From Mycoplasmataceae bacterium (lineage in GTDB: Bacteria; Bacillota_I; Bacilli_A; Mycoplasmatales; Mycoplasmoidaceae): a DNA stretch of 64,000 nucleotides. Position 1 is the first letter of the stretch; every line of letters begins with the position of its first letter. The stretch lies in contig JAIRKU010000022.1 in the NCBI GenBank assembly GCA_031259945.1, forward strand, positions 38,091 through 102,090. The letters are read 5' to 3'. The translations under genes and the position numbers were made by a program. The notes below the pieces were generated by a model that had not been told where the DNA came from, did not search any database, and saw nothing but the letters and a program-made list of their open reading frames with translations. Positions 20,182 through 30,462 of the stretch are shown one piece after another.

Positions 20182-21329
20182 CTATATATTGTCGTTGTTA
20201 GGGATATCAATAGTTAAATTATCAAAGTAGTAAGCGCCACTAATTCATGTACCATCATTCATTTGGTTTCTTTGATAAATCAGGAATTACATCAAATTGT
20301 TGTAATGGATCATAATGCCCATATCCATAAAAATCTTCGTCTGCATCTCAACGTGAACCAAAACATTTAACTACTGCATTTGGTTCATCTTGACCAGTAT
20401 TGGCTTGAACATATTTTCAATTAACTTCGTTTCGCATACCATTGTAATACAAACCTTTAGTAGGAGCGATTCCATATGGATAAGGGTTTAATCCTTTAGT
20501 GGTATCACTAAAAGTTACATTTTTAAAACTATAAACTCATTCCTTGCCTCAATATCCGTGGTAATGAAAATCATATGTACCCCCCCCCGCTTCCATCGAA
20601 AGTGCCAGTGAAATCATCAACAGGTGATCAAAATGCATAAACCGGTCTTTCATAGATAACATGAGAATATAAATCGTAATGGTATTGGCGATCATCGTTA
20701 TTCTTTGTTCAAGTAACTTTTGTTTGAAGCGTTCAATGGCGGCTACCACCAAATATGTAATGTCCATCTTTATCAAACCTACCATAATACCCATTGTCTG
20801 CTATATAGCGTCCGGTTGCTGCGGTAGTATCTGTTGTTTGGTATACATTATGAGTAGATGTCGCATTGGGATCTATAACCGCATTCGTAAAATCAGTGCT
20901 GGTATTAGTTCTTGTTACATCGGTATTTTTGAAAAAATCTACAGCTGTAGCTGGTTGTATGACAGTAACTGCATGCGGTTTATATGAGTTACTTGAATAA
21001 TCATATTCATTCATCGGAGCAGAAAAAATACCACCATATCTACCGTGATATAAGATTGCATCAGCATCAAACATTTGAGCAATGGTTCAATCAGCAGCGA
21101 CTTTGTTTGGATCATTTAAATAATCTTGACTTATTTTTTTTAATTCATCATTTGTTGTAACGGTTTGCGCAGGATCCGGTTGAATGATCGAACTATAGCT
21201 TGTATTGTCGTCGGCATAGGTTATGATACTGTCAGAAGAAGAACAACTAGTTAATAGTATTGTGTACACTAAAATTGGAGGAGTGATGACAAAAAGTATC
21301 GCAGGTGTGAATAATTTATTTATTTTCAT
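20182..21329 (-). pseudogene. Lipoprotein gene interrupted at a G9 run (phase-variable candidate)
   Basis: Start MKINKLF, a hydrophobic segment and LLTSC (Cys about residue 29) mark a lipoprotein. The frame from ATG 21329 runs through the G9 run (20580-20588) and stops soon after at 20529-20531, giving 266 residues. Removing one G would join it to a second frame that continues sensibly (GTYDFHYHGYW, WVYSFKNVTFSDTTKG, NGMRNEVNWKYVQAN) to a stop at 20240-20242. A third frame encodes a plausible end (GAYYFDNLTIDIPNN) to 20182. So there is at least one frameshift at the G run and probably a second near 20250-20270. Internal TGA codons read as Trp. The TATAAT on the minus strand at 21338-21343 is 8 nt before the ATG. 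Function unknown. Confidence 0.75.
20580..20588 (-). repeat. Homopolymer G9 (C9 on plus strand)
   Basis: Nine C in a row on the plus strand, read as G on the coding strand of the lipoprotein gene. In an AT-rich genome such a run is rare and prone to slippage. With 8 G the two longest frames would join. Confidence 0.95.
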
Positions 21330-21337
21330 AATACAAA

Positions 21338-21343
21338 ATTATA
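21338..21343 (-). promoter_or_regulatory. -10 box of the broken lipoprotein gene
   Basis: TATAAT on the minus strand, 8 nt before the ATG at 21329, within the end of nfo. A leaderless or near-leaderless transcript is expected. Confidence 0.55.
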
Positions 21344-21346
21344 TGT

Positions 21347-22213
21347 TTATTTGCGATAGTTGGTCCATGTTTTTGTTTTTAATATCTCGATTTCTTCTTT
21401 ATATAGTGGTTTATTTTTCCATCATGGTGTCTCTAAAATTTTAGGAATACCAATTAATCTTTTATCATAAACATATTTTAATAATGTTTCAAAACCAATG
21501 GTACCATAACCAATATTTTCGTGACGATCCTTGCTTGCACCCTTTTTATTTTTAGAATCATTAAGATGAATAACTTTTAAATATTTTAATCCAATAATTT
21601 CGTCAAAATTTTTTAAAATTTGATCAATATCTTTATCATCATATCCAGCATCATTGATGTGGCAAGTATCCAAACAAACACCGATGAGATGTTTATTTTC
21701 AACTAGATTAATTATTTGTTTTAACTCTGCAAAGTTTTTACCTATCTCTGAACCTTTGCCAGACATAGTTTCTAAACAAATAGTTACATTTTGATTTATT
21801 AAATTAATTTTATTAATGGCTTTACCAATATTTTGAATCGCCTTTTCACGGTTAATCCCAACTGTATTGCCGGGATGTAAAACTAAGTAACGACACCCAA
21901 TTTCTTTAGTACGATAAACTTCCGTTTTTAAAATATGGATGGCAATGGCATGTCTTTGTTTATCATCGACTGCTAAGTTAATGATGTAAGGAGCATGCAC
22001 TACAAGATTTTTAATGTCCATCTGATGGTCTTTCAAATATTGACGAAACTCAGTTATTTTTAATTTGTCTATTGGAGTGCGGATTGAATTTTGTGGTGCA
22101 CCAGTATAAAACATAAAAGTATTAGCGCCAAAACTAACTGCTAGTTGTGCACTACCTAATAAATAATCGGGTTTAGTCATACTAACATGGCTACCCAATA
22201 TAATATCTTTCAT
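21347..22213 (-). CDS. nfo: Endonuclease IV (AP endonuclease)
   Basis: 288 residues. It cuts DNA 5' to abasic sites in base excision repair. Visible zinc-ligand and family motifs are VVHAPYIINLA (about residue 66), YLVLHPGN (about 105), CLETMSGKG (about 144), GVCLDTCHINDAGYD (about 176), VIHLNDSKNKKGASKDRHENIG (shortened here to its start HLNDSK, about 214) and ETPWWK at the end. Two Trp near the end come from TGA and TGG. The ATG overlaps the purB stop (TAATG). The C-terminus matches the family end after ILETP. Confidence 0.95.
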
Positions 22214-23505
22214 TAAATTCCTACTTTTTTATAGATGTAATCAATTTTTTTAAAATAATAATTTAAATCAAAGCAATTGTTTATTTCCTTTGAACTAAGT
22301 TTGTTGATTATTAATTTATTTTTTAATAATAATTCTTTGAAAGGGATAGCATTATTATAAGCTTGCATCGCGATGGGCTGAATTGCATCATAAGCTAATT
22401 CGCGACTATAACCTTTACTAATTAATTTATTCATAACTCTTTGAGCAAAAATCACTCCATATGTTAAATTGATATTTCTTAACATTTGTTCTGGATAAAT
22501 AACTAAGTTATTTAAAACGTTAGTATAACGATTTAACATATAGTCCAACAAAATTGTTGCATCTGGCAAAATGATTCTTTCACTTGATGAATGAGAGATA
22601 TCTCGCTCATGTCAAAGTGATATATTTTCATAACTAGTTAGCATATATCCTCTCAGGACACGTGCGCAGCCACACATATTTTCGCTAGCAATAGGATTAC
22701 GCTTATGCGGCATTGCTGAAGAACCCTTTTGTCCTTTAGCAAACATTTCTTCAACCTCATGGATTTCTGTACGTTGCAAATGACGAATTTCCGTAGCGAT
22801 TTTTTCAATCGTTGCTCCTATTAAAGCTAATGTAGCAAAATATTCAGCATAAACATCACGCTGGATAACTTGTGTTGCAACATTAGCCTCGCCTATGTCT
22901 AATTTTTTACAAACATATTGTTGAATGAAAGGATCAATATTAGCAAAATTACCTACTGCGCCTGATAACTTTCCTATTTCAATATTATTTCTGGCATTCT
23001 TAAATCTTTGAACATTACGTTGCATCTCATCATATCAAAGCGCTCATTTTAAACCAAAACTAGTAACATCAGCATGAATACCGTGAGTCCTACCAATGCA
23101 TGGGGTATTTTTATATTTAATAGCTTTATCTTTTAAAACTCTTGTGAATTTGGTTAAGTCGTCAAAAATGATATTATTGGCTTGTTTCACTAGATAAGCA
23201 TTTGCTGTATCAACTACATCAGTAGAAGTCAAGCCATAATGAACTCATTGTTTTTCCTTGCCAAGTGATTCGCTAACATTACGTGTAAAAGCGATAACAT
23301 CGTGATGAGTTACTTTTTCTATTTCATTGATACGATTAACATTAAATTTAGCCTTTTGGCGAATAAGATTTACATCTTTAATAGGAATAACGCCTAATTT
23401 ATTTCATGCTTCGCAAGAAAAGATTTCAATTTTTAGGTAGGTATTGAATCTATTCAATATGGTTCAAATTTTACTCATTTCATCGCGTGAATAACGTTCA
23501 ATCAT
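22213..23505 (-). CDS. purB: Adenylosuccinate lyase
   Basis: 430 residues, the normal PurB length. It acts both in de novo synthesis (SAICAR to AICAR) and in making AMP from IMP. The start [14 protein letters not shown], the active-site region [15 protein letters not shown], the His of [10 protein letters not shown] and the signature [16 protein letters not shown] are present. Several TGA codons read as Trp. It is translationally coupled to nfo. AAGGAC lies before the ATG and a TATAAT lies about 20 nt upstream on the minus strand. Confidence 0.96.
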
Positions 23506-23535
23506 AATGTCCTTTTTAGGGATTAATTATAGGTA

Positions 23536-23541
23536 TATAAT
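23536..23541 (+). promoter_or_regulatory. -10 box of the glycosylase gene
   Basis: TATAAT, 6 nt before the ATG at 23548. A divergent TATAAT for purB lies within the same 42-bp interval. Confidence 0.55.
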
Positions 23542-23547
23542 TTGAGC

Positions 23548-24165
23548 ATGAAGAAGTTCTTTGCTTATAAAACTATTCCTCAAGAACAAATCAATGAATT
23601 ACTTAAAATACAACCAAAATTAATTAACTTTTTAGACTGATCTAAACCTTTCACTGTTCGTATTATGCATAACCATTATCATTGTTTTATTCATTCAGTA
23701 ATCAGTCAACAATTAGCTAGTGCAGCAGTTGATTCCATTTGGAATAAGTTAATATTCAATTTTCCTAATTTAACTCCTAAAGCTATCTCTCGCGCCTCAA
23801 CCGAACAATTAAATGCTATAGGTTTATCGCCACAAAAAATTTCATTAATTAAGAAAATTTCGTTAGATATTTTAGACAAAAAACTTAATTTTAAGAAAAT
23901 GGAAAAATTAAAAAGTGAACAAATTTATGATATTTTAACAAAGTATAAATATCTTGGAAATTGAACAGTATCAATGATTTTAATGTTTACTTATTTTCGT
24001 AACGACATACTTCCCTTTAGTGATTTTGGTATACGCAAAGGTTTAAGCAAACTGTATGATAAAAATGAATTCAGTGACAAATTTATTTCAGATTTAAAAC
24101 ATCAATTAGGTCAATATGCTACATTATTTAGTTTTTGCTTATGGAGAATTAATCAAAATGTTTAA
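23548..24165 (+). CDS. DNA-3-methyladenine glycosylase II (AlkA-type HhH-GPD)
   Basis: 205 residues. The HhH-GPD pattern is visible: SVISQQLASAAVDSIWNKL (about residues 52-70), a helix-hairpin-helix around GLSPQKISLIKKIS (about 93-106), and LGNWTVSMILMF followed by ILPFSDFGIRKGL (about 140-165), where the Asp of SDFGIRKG is the family's catalytic residue. It removes alkylated bases from DNA. Two TGA codons are read as Trp. Its neighbour nfo would act on the abasic site it leaves, though the genes are divergent. Assignment within the family is approximate. Confidence 0.85.
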
Positions 24166-24171
24166 TTGATT

Positions 24172-25095
24172 TTATGCTTTGATAATTTTACGATTTAGAT
24201 AATTTAATACACCAGCATCACTCTTAAAATTAAATACAAGCTTATAGGCATGTAATTCTTGGTAACGATCAATATTTAATTTGGAATATTCACTTTGCGT
24301 ATATTTTTTTTCACCGACTAGTGGATGATTAATAAAGGCCATATGAGCGCGAATTTGATGCGTTTTGCCTGTAATTAATTTTATTTCTATTAAACTAGTA
24401 TTTTTATCATGCGAAAGAATGCGATATTCGGTAATGATTTGTTGCGAATTTTTATTAATCGGCTTATTAGAAATTTTCACAATTTTAGTTTTCATATTAC
24501 GGGTTAAGTAATCTTTTAGAACGCCGTTTTTGGGATCAATAATGCCATACACACGACAAATATAATATTTATCTATTTCGTGTAGCTTAATTTTTGCATT
24601 AAGAATCCTCAACGCTTTAGCATTCTTAGCGGCTAAGACTAAGCCTGTAGTATTGCGATCTATACGATGAACTAAAGCTGGTGCAAAATTACTCTCTATT
24701 AAATAATCTCATTCATGTTTGTTATACAAATAATGTTTAATTCGATTAATTAATGTATCTGTTTTATTTGATTCGTCTTCATGTACTACTAAGCCTTTTG
24801 GTTTATTAACAACTAAAATATTATTGTCTTCATAAACGACACTAAGTTTATCAGGGGCTAACAGAAAATCTTTAATGCTTTCTTTTTTTGAAAGTAGTTC
24901 ATCATTTATGTAAACATATACTTTGTCATCCATTCGCAAGCGATAATTGGGAAGAATTTTTTTATTGTTGACTTTAATTCTTTTGGTGCGCAAGTAGCGA
25001 TAAATTAAACTTAAAGTAATTTTGGGATACGTTTTTTTTAAAAAATTATCAATACGCTGATCAACGTCATTTTTATTAATTATGATTGTTTGCAT
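24172..25095 (-). CDS. RluA-family pseudouridine synthase (RluC/RluD-like)
   Basis: 307 residues. An S4 RNA-binding domain (about residues 10-70, RIDNFLKKTYP) is followed by the catalytic domain with VVNKPKGLVVH (about 96) and ALVHRIDRNTTGL, whose Asp is catalytic (about 145), and LITGKTHQIRAHM (about 228). It converts rRNA uridines to pseudouridine. One TGA (24709) reads as Trp. The start overlaps the upstream methyltransferase gene by 16 nt. Which rRNA sites are modified cannot be told from sequence alone. Confidence 0.92.
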
Positions 25096-25862
25096 AATTT
25101 ATAAATAATTATTCCGGCGGATACCGCTACATTTAGTGAATCTATTTTTTTACTAATAGGGATATGAATCACATCATCACATATTTTCAAAATATTATCT
25201 TTTAATCCGTTGCCTTCATTGCCAAAAATGACGGCTATAGATTGCTTGTTAAAAGTAATTTCATTTAATTGTTTGGCTGTTGACAATAAAGCGGTTGCAT
25301 AAATTTTAAATTTCTGTTTATGCAATTGATTTATTGTATCAGTTAAGCTAGTAGTAAACTTAATTGGTAAACTAAAACAAGTACCCATTGTTGCTCTAAT
25401 GATTGTTGGATGATATAAATCAACACTATCATTCGAAATGATTATGCCATCAATGTTAAAGGCGACTGCCGTTCTAATGATAGAACCTAGATTACCTGGA
25501 TTTTGGAGACGATCTAGAATAATATATTTACCAGTTTGAAGAAGATCAAAATTATTTTTTGGTTTATTAAACACTGCAATTAGTCCATCAGAGGTATTTA
25601 AATTGGATAAATCATTAAAGATACTTAATGGTAAAATGGAAACATTAATACCTTTGTTTTCGCAATCTTGAGCAAATTTAAAATGTTTTGAATTAGCTGA
25701 AACAAAAAGGTTACGCATTTTGATATTATTGGCTATCAAGGTTGATATAACACGGTGGGATTCAGCTACAAATAAATTAGTTAAATCACGATATTTTTTC
25801 TCGTTAAATAATTTTTTGACGGATTTGATGCCTTTATTATCTTTCGAAGTAATTTTAAGCAT
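25080..25862 (-). CDS. SpoU/TrmH-family RNA 2'-O-methyltransferase
   Basis: 260 residues. The N-terminal substrate-binding part (about 1-95) is followed by the SPOUT domain with LDRLQNPGNLGSIIRTA (motif 1, about 117), VIFGNEGNGL (motif 2, about 211) and IPISKKIDSLNVAVSAGI (motif 3, about 233). It methylates a ribose in rRNA or tRNA; the target is not known. The start lies 2 nt after the PAP2 gene. It is part of the minus-strand run from deoC. Confidence 0.92.
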   Translation of the reverse strand: MLKITSKDNKGIKSVKKLFNEKKYRDLTNLFVAESHRVISTLIANNIKMRNLFVSANSKHFKFAQDCENKGINVSILPLSIFNDLSNLNTSDGLIAVFNKPKNNFDLLQTGKYIILDRLQNPGNLGSIIRTAVAFNIDGIIISNDSVDLYHPTIIRATMGTCFSLPIKFTTSLTDTINQLHKQKFKIYATALLSTAKQLNEITFNKQSIAVIFGNEGNGLKDNILKICDDVIHIPISKKIDSLNVAVSAGIIIYKLCKQS

Positions 25863-25864
25863 AA

Positions 25865-26797
25865 TTAATTAGGGTATAAACCGTTGATGCCAAAATGTCA
25901 AAACTTAGCGAATGGGTCACCTGTCATATCGGAAATTATTCCAAAATAAATCATGAATCCAACCAAACAAACGAAAATTACGATAGTAGTAATTTTTTGG
26001 CAAAGAATGATTTTACAATTATTTCTTGCGTGAGATTTATCGGATGGTACAATTTGTGTCATTTTTAATCATCATCAATCATTAAATTTTTGGAAGGTAT
26101 GACCTCATTTACGAGCTCTAACTATGACGTAAGAGACAATAACAATTAATAGTGCACTAAATATATCGGCGATGTAGTGTTGTCTTACAAATAAGACAGC
26201 TAAACATATTAAAACAAATGCACAACCAGTACCGATAAGCATTCCGGTATTGCGTTTATCTTTATCGCCCTTACCTAAACATACGATAAATGGTAACGAT
26301 GTTGCTAAAACGTGGAATGAAGGTGAAAGATTATCAGGCAAATCATTTTTATAGATTAAGGTATTCATTAAACCATAAAATGGATCAGATGAATAATCAC
26401 CTCGATTAATATAATCGCTATATGTCATTTTTGATGGTAATATTATCAATCAAAGAAAACCTAATAATTCCGCTAATAATGTAGCGGCTACTAAACGATA
26501 GAAAATCTTTGAACCTAATACAATATAAATTACAGTGGGAATAACGATTCAATACAAAAAGGAAAGTATATAGGGGATGGAAAATACCCCTACAAAAGGA
26601 ATTTGATTATCTATTGGTAAATCTCATTGACAGAATGAACCACCATCTTTAAAAACAACATGTGTTATTAATCGTGCCAATAAATATCAAAATCGATTTA
26701 CGGCAAGTAACAAGCCAGGGATTAATATGACAATAATGTGTTTTTTAATTCAGTCAAATATATTCTGTTTTGGTTTGTGGAATGACTTCTTGTTCAT
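25865..26797 (-). CDS. PAP2-family integral membrane protein
   Basis: 310 residues with about six transmembrane helices. The PAP2 phosphatase signature is seen as NLSPSFHVLATS (the PSxH part, about residues 155-166) and FVRQHYIADIFSA (the R..H...D part, about 207-219), the region that binds the phosphate in lipid phosphatases. The KxxxxxxRP motif is not obvious. More than ten TGA codons read as Trp; three lie in a row near the C-terminus. It may dephosphorylate a lipid phosphate or act in polyisoprenyl carrier recycling; both are inference. It follows cdd by 47 bp. Confidence 0.75.
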
Positions 26798-26844
26798 GAA
26801 GCAATTATATGATTAGCAAATAGATAATAAATTATTAAAATATT

Positions 26845-27225
26845 TTAAGATCATGTCTTGAAAGTGCAAGGCAATAATTGTTTTAATGTATATTTTTTAG
26901 ATTTACCTGCATTATTGTAGACATAAATGGGCATATTTGCATTAGCAAATTCTGCCATTACTTGGCGGCAAGCGCCACATGGTGTGATTGTCTGTTTCGT
27001 AGACGATGTTAGTAAATAAAGTTTCTTAAAATCTTTAGCACCATGAGTAATTGCGTTTGTAATTGCACTTCGCTCTGCACATATCGTTAAAGAAAATGAA
27101 GCATTTTCAACATTAACACCTAAGAAATCACCAGCGTCAGTTTCTAAAATAGCGGCGACTTTAAATTTAGAATACGGTGCATAAGCGTTTTTAATAATTT
27201 TTTGTAATTTTTGATATTGTGTCAT
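26845..27225 (-). CDS. cdd: Cytidine deaminase
   Basis: 126 residues, tetrameric small-type CDA. The zinc site is ICAERSAI (Cys and catalytic Glu, about residues 49-56) and TPCGACRQVM (two Cys, about 82-91). It converts cytidine or deoxycytidine to uridine or deoxyuridine. The last codons include TGA as Trp (FKTWS). It lies 2 nt after pdp in a deoxynucleoside salvage operon. Confidence 0.95.
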
Positions 27226-27227
27226 AT

Positions 27228-28529
27228 TTATTTAATTACCTTTAAAATAATTGGTTTAGTTTGAATGGGTTTTTGTGAAATCAATACATTATTAACGAAT
27301 TCTTTTACAATTGATGAATTTATGTTGTTTGTTGAATAAAGTGTTGCTATGGTGTCGTTCTTTTTTACAAATTCACCTTTGATCTTATTTAAATAAATTC
27401 CTGCATGATAATCAATTGCATCTTCTTTGTGTAAACGCCCTGCTCCTAATTTAAAGGAAATTAAACCAATAGTTTTAGTGGAAAGATAATTAATGTAACC
27501 ACTAGATTGCGCCTTAATCGTTTTAATATGCTTTGGATTAAAGTATTTACCCAATTCTAAAGAATTAATGTTTCCACCCTGATCTTTAACTCAACGTTTA
27601 AAGATCTGTAAAGCAGTACCGTTTTTAACAACATCATCTATTTGATGAATAGCATCAGAGCGTTTTTTAACTTTGCCTACCGTTAATAAAATATCTGCTA
27701 CAAAATCATAAATTAGTTTTTTTACTTCATTAGATTCTGGGAAACCTTTTAAAAAATCAATTGCTGCTTTTACTTCAATAGCATTACCAATTGCTCTTCC
27801 GAGTGGTTGTGTCATATTTGTTATATGGATAATTGTAGGGCGCTGGTATTTTTTGAAAGTGCTAAGTAAAGCGTGAGAAAGCTTTAATGCATCATCTAAT
27901 GTTTTGCAAAAACCACCATCACCAACTTTAACATCTAAAAAAACAAAATCTGTTTTTAGAGCCATTTTTTTACAAACAATTGAAGAAGTAATTAATGGTA
28001 TGGAATTAACTGTACTAGTAGCATTGCGTAATGCATAAATGATTTTATCAGCCGGAGTTAGTTGATCTGTTTGAGACATAATAAACATACTATCATGTTT
28101 TAAAAGTTTCATATATTGGTTTTGTGATAAATCACAATTAACGCTAATAGAATCTAATTTATCAATAGTACCACCCGTGTGTCCTAACCCCCTCCCAGAT
28201 ATTTTGGCAATTTTTATACCAAGAGCCACACAGATTGGCGAAAGAATCAAAGAAATTTTATCACCAACACCACCTGTAGAATGTTTATCTATTATGATGC
28301 CGGGTATTCCTTTAAAATCAATTGTTTCACCTGATTTTAACATAGCATCTGTTAAATAAAATGTTTCATTTTCAGACATGCCATTAATATTAATAGCCAT
28401 GATTAATGCGGATGCTTGATAATCATTAATAGTTTTTTTAGTAACTAATTGATCTATAAAAAAAAATATTTCTGCTTTGGATAGTTCTTGTTTTGTTCTC
28501 TTTTTTTCAATAATCGATAAAATATCCAT
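27228..28529 (-). CDS. pdp: Pyrimidine-nucleoside phosphorylase
   Basis: 433 residues. The thymidine/pyrimidine phosphorylase signature is visible as IIDKHSTGGVGDKISL (about residue 78), SGRGLGHTGGTIDKL (about 110) and DVKVGDGGFCKT (about 188). One TGA (27591) reads as Trp in RWVKDQGGN. It splits pyrimidine nucleosides to base and (deoxy)ribose-1-phosphate. The start overlaps the deoC stop by one base. Whether it prefers thymidine (deoA) or is broad cannot be told here. Confidence 0.93.
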
Positions 28530-29173
28530 TATTTTCCTTGCATTAATGAAATACCGCGAGATGTGCCGATACGGTTTGCTCCAGCTTTAATCATTGCTAA
28601 CATTTCTGGATAGGTTTTAATTCCGCCTGATGCTTTGATTTTTGCATTATTCTTAACATATTTTTTAAATAATTTGATATCTTCAACGGTTGCTCCGCCT
28701 ATGCTGAAGCCTGTAGAAGTTTTAATAAAATCTGCTCCACCACTTAAAACACATTTAGATGCGTTAATTTTGTCGGCTTGATTCAATAATGATGTTTCTA
28801 CAATAACTTTTAAGATATGTTTTTTACAAGCTTTCTTGATGCTTTTAATTTCATTAATTACTTCTTTTAATTTATGTTCTTTTAATCAAGAAATGTTAAC
28901 GACCATATCTATTTCTTGGGCACCATTTGCTATTGCATCAGTTGTTTCTTTTACTTTAATACTGGTTGTATTACTACCTAAAGGAAACCCAATTACTGTA
29001 CAAACTTTAACATTAGTATTTTTTAATTGGTTTTTACATAACTTAACATAATCAGGGTTAACACATACTGATGCAAAATCATATTCTTTGGCTTCCTGAC
29101 AAAGTTTAATAATTTCTTTTGTTGAAGCATCGGCACGTAATAATGTGTGATCTATATATTTGTTGTATTTCAT
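28529..29173 (-). CDS. deoC: Deoxyribose-phosphate aldolase
   Basis: 214 residues. It splits deoxyribose-5-phosphate to glyceraldehyde-3-phosphate and acetaldehyde. The start [12 protein letters not shown], the middle [10 protein letters not shown] and the Schiff-base region [15 protein letters not shown] (about residue 147) match the family; KASGGIKTY follows. One TGA (28886) reads as Trp. It heads the minus-strand run deoC-pdp-cdd, which together turn deoxynucleosides into central metabolites and bases. Confidence 0.95.
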
Positions 29174-29410
29174 AATTTTCTTAGTAGTTGAGTCATTATT
29201 TTATACTAATAAGGCTATATTGCTTTAACTAAAAAAATTTAAAATAGTCGTTTTTTGTGGTATAAATATGACACAACTAAATAGGAACAAAACAATAGAG
29301 TAACACTGTTACCCCTTGAGTATTTTTATCTTTCTTATCAAAGAGATGAGGCAGTACCAAGTAATTGCTTTTTTCCCGTCTAGTTAGTTATTTTTCAAAA
29401 AGGAGAAAAA
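29174..29410. other. Leader region of the protein at 29411
   Basis: 237 bp between divergent deoC and the next gene. It has a TATAAA-like -10 near 29261, a small inverted repeat GTAAC/GTTAC near 29300, and a weak hairpin ending in a T run (GCAGTACC to ATTGC, 29351-29374). The long leader with a terminator-like end resembles an attenuator. No known riboswitch class is recognised. Confidence 0.4.
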
Positions 29411-30286
29411 ATGAAAAAACAAAATAAAAAATACAAAATATTATTATCTACATTAATACCCGTAGCTTCTTTAGGATTTGCAGGGGCAGGTGTAGCTATT
29501 GGTTATACTGTTTTTAACAAAACTAACACTAATAATGGAGATAAAGTTATTGGCGACATAATAAGTTCTGATGAATTTATGCAAGACATCCAAACAAAAT
29601 TCACCAATACAACTGTACCTGAAAAGCTATTTAATGTTAAGGGCGAACAAAATGGAGACAACTATAATCTAGTATCATCCAAAGAAATTCAAGATTTTTT
29701 TGCTAGTAACCTATATTCTGAATTAACATTTTTCACAGGAGAACGTGAACAAGGAGAAGCTATGTCTTCATGAGGCAATACAATTTCATCACTTAAAGGG
29801 GTAAAACAAGATAAATGAGGAACCAACATTTGAATTACACAAGTAATTAGAACTCATGATATCATTGAAACAAATGCTGAAGGGAACAACTTTTGTATGG
29901 ATACTATCAGGTATGATGTTTCTTTTAATACAGTTTATGATGAACATACACCATTAATGCAAGGTTATATAGATTATGTATTCGGCACAACATATGTTAA
30001 TTCTGTTTTTGATAATTTGTCTTCTACTGAAGTAATGGAGGTTATGGCAAATGTTGAATACAATGAGTATACGCCTAAATTATCTAACTCTCCCTATGTG
30101 ATATGAGTGCATAATGTAGAAGACTCACATTTCTATCTTTTAGGAGATTCCGCACCGACAATATCGCTATCAGACATAGAATCAAAGATTCAGTCTGATT
30201 ACTTGCTCAAGATACCTGACACAACTAATACTAAATATTTTGCATCTCAAGTAATAGATATGACTCAATTTTACGTAATATCATAA
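29411..30286 (+). CDS. Secreted or membrane-anchored protein, unknown function
   Basis: 291 residues. It starts MKKQNKKYKILLSTLIPVAS with one hydrophobic segment (about 10-33) and no Cys in lipobox position, so it is either secreted or held by an uncleaved helix. The rest is soluble, Asn/Thr-rich, and without a recognised domain. Three TGA codons (29771 and others) read as Trp. GGAG before the ATG is a good ribosome-binding site. It is a probable surface protein; function unknown. Confidence 0.7.
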
Positions 30287-30408
30287 TTTCTATGTATGGT
30301 CTTATTAATATAAGAAAAATGATGCTTAAGTGCTAATTAAAAAAAATAATCGTCTTGTTTAATAAAGTATTTATTTTTCAAAATAGTCCATATAATCTAT
30401 CCGTTTAT

Positions 30409-30441
30409 TTAAGGAGCTTCCAATCTTTGGATGCTCCTTAA
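30409..30441 (+). promoter_or_regulatory. nusA leader hairpin
   Basis: TTAAGGAGC (30409-30417) pairs perfectly with GCTCCTTAA (30433-30441), with further pairing CCAA/TTGG inside. It lies 13 nt after a TATAAT (30391-30396) and 21 nt before the nusA ATG. The stem hides an AAGGAG sequence. It may be a terminator for the upstream gene or a regulator of nusA. Confidence 0.5.
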
Positions 30442-30462
30442 TTTGTTATAAGGAGATAAAAA

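Noticed and set aside
20240..20794. Separate gene on the minus strand in the second frame of the broken lipoprotein
   Set aside because: It is better explained as the continuation of the lipoprotein after the G run; it has no own ribosome-binding site or signal peptide.
29273..29410. Known riboswitch in the leader of the protein at 29411
   Set aside because: I could not match it to a riboswitch class from conserved sequence.
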